The translations under genes were made by a program, and so were the position numbers. A DNA stretch of 64,000 nucleotides, taken from positions 134,744,854-134,808,853 of the forward strand of contig JAIOJX010000031.1 in assembly GCA_022376925.1 (NCBI GenBank), read 5' to 3'. This stretch comes from Tragulus kanchil. Its lineage: Eukaryota > Chordata > Mammalia > Artiodactyla > Tragulidae. The notes under the pieces were generated by a model. The model ran no database searches. It saw nothing but the letters and a program-made list of their open reading frames with translations, and had not been told where the DNA came from. Below are positions 61,021 to 64,000 of this stretch, in pieces (within the stretch, counting starts at the first letter, position 1; each line of letters begins with the position of its first letter).

Positions 61021-63225
61021 GGAAGGGAAAAAATACTGAATACTTACTGCTGAAATTCCTGACCTCTTGATTTGGAAAGTTATACTTTTCTTCATGTTAA
61101 TAATTTATTATATTTCTTTTCCTCAGCACACATACATTCCACAGTTCAATGTGGTTCTTGAAAAATGCTTGTAAAGTACTATTTAAATAACTGGTTGGAG
61201 ATATTTTTACCCTAGTTGAATAAAATGAATTTTTGGAAATGTTTCGTAGGTAATATAATGAAACAATTTACTTGAGCAATTTTCTGAATGTTTTTAGAGT
61301 TTCAGTTTCAAATTAAGCTAGTATGCAACGTGTTAACATTGTTTACATTTCTAGTGTAATAAAAAATGTTTTTAAGTGTCCTTAGCAATATTTTTTCTGC
61401 CACATGTTTTTATTTATCCTGTGTTATACCAAGGGGTTTCTGGGTTGTTTGGGAACTCCTGTGATGTGGTAAATGCCTGTAAGGCAATGACAGGTACAAA
61501 GTAGATGCTGTGTAAACAGGAGGAAAAGCAGTCACTTTGGGACTATAGTTAAGTGAAAGAACTGGAATTGCAAAAGGGTGACATGAATTCCTTTTTTTTT
61601 CTTTGTGGGATACCCAATATCCTCCACATAAAAATTTGTTTATAACCAAGAATAAAGTATTTATCTTTGGTAAGTGATCTTGATTTATATTTTCATTTGA
61701 ACTGCATGGCTTGCAGTATCTCAGTTCCCCAACCAGGGATTGAACCTGGGCCCTGCCAGTAAAAGAGATGAGTCGTAACCACTGGACCAGCAGGGGATTC
61801 CTGATTTATATTATCTTTGATATGAATTCTTTTTTTTTTTTAATTTTTATTTTACTTTTACAGAGTTTGGTTGTTTACAGATATGTATGATCTCAGGTTA
61901 GTCGTACATATATCCGCCCCATCCCACCCCTCCAGGCCATCGCACAGTGCCCCTGCAGGATCCCCTTTTCTCATAGCGCAATGAAAATAGCTATTTTTTT
62001 CACATATGATAGTATAGGTTCTCATGCTACTTCCTTTAAGCCTCCCACCCACTGTTCATTCCCACGTCCATATGTCTACTGTCCATGTCTGTTTTTCCAT
62101 TGCGTGACTAGGTTTCATCACTTCCTATAGCCATATACGTGTTGGCAGAGCAATAAAGCTGTTCTTTTTTACTTCATTCAGAAGGAAGGGAAAAAATACT
62201 GAATACTTACTGCTGAAATTCCTGACCTCTTGATTTGGAAAGTTATACTTTTCTTCATGTTAATAATTTATTATATTTCTTTTCCTCAGCACACATACAT
62301 TCCACAGTTCAATGTGGTTCTTGAAAAATGCTTGTAAAGTACTATTTAAATAACTGGTTGGAGATATTTTTACCCTAGTTGAATAAAATGAATTTTTGGA
62401 AATGTTTCGTAGGTAATATAATGAAACAATTTACTTGAGCAATTTTCTGAATGTTTTTAGAGTTTCAGTTTCAAATTAAGCTAGTATGCAACGTGTTAAC
62501 ATTGTTTACATTTCTAGTGTAATAAAAAATGTTTTTAAGTGTCCTTAGCAATATTTTTTCTGCCACATGTTTTTATTTATCCTGTGTTATACCAAGGGGT
62601 TTCTGGGTTGTTTGGGAACTCCTGTGATGTGGTAAATGCCTGTAAGGCAATGACAGGTACAAAGTAGATGCTGTGTAAACAGGAGGAAAAGCAGTCACTT
62701 TGGGACTATAGTTAAGTGAAAGAACTGGAATTGCAAAAGGGTGACATGAATTCCTTTTTTTTTTCTTTGTGGGATACCCAATATCCTCCACATAAAAATT
62801 TGTTTATAACCAAGAATAAAGTATTTATCTTTGGTAAGTGATCTTGATTTATATTTTCATTTGAACTGCATGGCTTGCAGTATCTCAGTTCCCCAACCAG
62901 GGATTGAACCTGGGCCCTGCCAGTAAAAGAGATGAGTCGTAACCACTGGACCAGCAGGGGATTCCTGATTTATATTATCTTTGATATGAATTCTTTTTTT
63001 TTTTTAATTTTTATTTTACTTTTACAGAGTTTGGTTGTTTACAGATATGTATGATCTCAGGTTAGTCGTACATATATCCGCCCCATCCCACCCCTCCAGG
63101 CCATCGCACAGTGCCCCTGCAGGATCCCCTTTTCTCATAGCGCAATGAAAATAGCTATTTTTTTCACATATGATAGTATAGGTTCTCATGCTACTTCCTT
63201 TAAGCCTCCCACCCACTGTTCATTC
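60979..63225. repeat. Tandem duplication D18 (60979-62141 / 62142-63225)
   Basis: 'ggcagagcaataaagctg' at 60979 restarts at 62142, shift 1163. Copies differ by small indels in the L1 3' UTR part ('cattcccacg' versus 'cattccccacaacg'). Confidence 0.9.
61700..61805 (-). repeat. CHR SINE fragment
   Basis: Minus-strand 'gaatcccctgctggtccagt' head; paralogue of 26415-26530; repeated at 62863-62968 by D18. Confidence 0.7.
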
Positions 63226-64000
63226 CCCACAACGTCCATATGTCTACTGTCCATGTCTGTTTTTCCATTGCGTGACTGCATGTGTTATCATCACTATCCT
63301 ACTAGATTCCATATATACGTGTTAGTGTGTTGTACTTGTCTTTCTTTTTTTGTTTTATGTTTTGTTTTTTTTTTTTAAAAAGCTTTATTTATTTTTCGCT
63401 ATGCTAGGTCTTTGTTGATGTGTGGGTTTAGCTGCTCTGTGGTATGTGGGATCTTCCCGGATCAGGGATTGAACCTGTGTCTCCTGCATTGGCAGACGGG
63501 TTCCCATCCACTGAGCCACAAGGGAAGCCCTGTCTTTCTTTTTTTGATTTAACTTTTTATGATAGGTTCTACATCCAGCCACCTCATTAGGGCTGATTCT
63601 TCTACATTTCTTTTTACAGCTATGTAGTATTCCATTGTATATATGTACCAGAGCTTTTGTATCCATTCATTCATTGATGGGCATCTAGGTTGCTTCCATG
63701 TTCTAACTATTGTGTAGAGAGCTGCAATGAACATTGGAGTACAGGTGCCTCTTTCACTTTTTATTTCATCAGGGTGTAAGCCTAAGAGTGGGATTGCTGG
63801 GTCGTATGGTGCTTCTATTTTTAGTTTTTAAGGAATCTCCATACTGTCTTCTATAGTGGCTGTATCAATTTACATTCCCACCAGCGATGCAAGAGTGTTT
63901 CCTTTTCTCCGCACCCTCTCCAGCATTTATTGTCTGTCGATTTGTTGATGATAGCCATTCTGACTGGTGTGAGGTGGTATCTAGTAGTTTTGATTTGCAT
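62990..64000 (-). mobile_element. L1 LINE 3' part, antisense, running out of the window
   Basis: 62990-63352 is L1 3' UTR text; from 63547 the reverse complement of the ORF2 3' region is clear ('tatgtagtattccattgtat', 'ctccatactgtcttctatag', 'tctgactggtgtgaggtggt'), continuing past the window end. It is interrupted by a SINE at 63353-63530. A copy of the 3' UTR part at 61845-62141 is from D18. Confidence 0.9.
63353..63530 (-). repeat. CHR SINE inside L1
   Basis: Minus-strand SINE (gggcttcccttgtggctcag head) with a perfect 16-bp target duplication 'tgtctttctttttttg' at 63337-63352 and 63531-63546. Confidence 0.9.

Overview
This window is nuclear DNA of a ruminant mammal. The diagnostic elements are a BovB LINE (antisense, 36740-37325, 32490-32890, 24270-24605, 52370-52610), a Bov-tA SINE (37331-37545), many tRNA-derived CHR-type SINEs and antisense L1. 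BovB and Bov-tA point to Ruminantia. A young SINE subfamily with a C-rich 3' domain would fit an early branch such as chevrotains, but that is only an inference. There are no prokaryotic genes, CRISPR arrays or operons.

The locus is a KRAB zinc-finger (KZNF) cluster made of two paralogous modules on the + strand. Module A (about 5400-26500) is dead: its KRAB-A exon (7816-7942) has two stops, and its zinc-finger exon has been replaced by retroviral sequence. Module B (about 29200-61800) holds a complete gene model: a CpG-rich promoter and exon 1 (donor after 30597), an ATG exon (34633-34647), a KRAB-A exon (41127-41253, with a second copy at 42212-42338) and a zinc-finger exon (54303-55987). 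These join in frame into 608 codons with KRAB-A, no KRAB-B, three decayed fingers and eleven intact C2H2 fingers. Fossil fingers continue for about 2 kb past the stop.

The most notable content is an endogenous foamy virus-like (spumavirus) element at about 14854-24165 in module A. It has an LTR with TATA box and poly(A) signal, a lysine-tRNA type primer-binding site, gag with foamy-specific motifs, pol with its own ATG overlapping gag, and env overlapping pol with Trp at leader positions 10 and 13 and a furin-type site. It is defective. A class II (IAP/betaretrovirus-like) solo LTR with a perfect 6-bp target duplication sits in gag. The protease has two stops and a changed active site, pol has lost everything from the RT catalytic loop to most of integrase, env is frameshifted and cut off in SU, and there is no 3' LTR. 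I know of no published endogenous foamy virus in ruminants, although exogenous bovine foamy virus exists; a database search is needed to confirm novelty.

A second window-wide pattern is about 18 head-to-tail near-identical duplications, most of 1.07-1.20 kb and one 488-bp triplication. They ignore gene and repeat boundaries and look like unmerged contig-end overlaps. They create false duplicate copies of exon 1, the KRAB exon, part of the zinc-finger exon, the LTR and pol. About 19 kb is probably redundant. One pair, in the pol/env region, differs by about 4% over half its length and may mix two proviral copies.

Other content: a full-length antisense RPL21 retrocopy with target-site duplications, two antisense ERV LTRs (one with a U5 tandem repeat full of RNA polymerase III B-box-like motifs), nested SINEs, and a perfect 22-bp hairpin.
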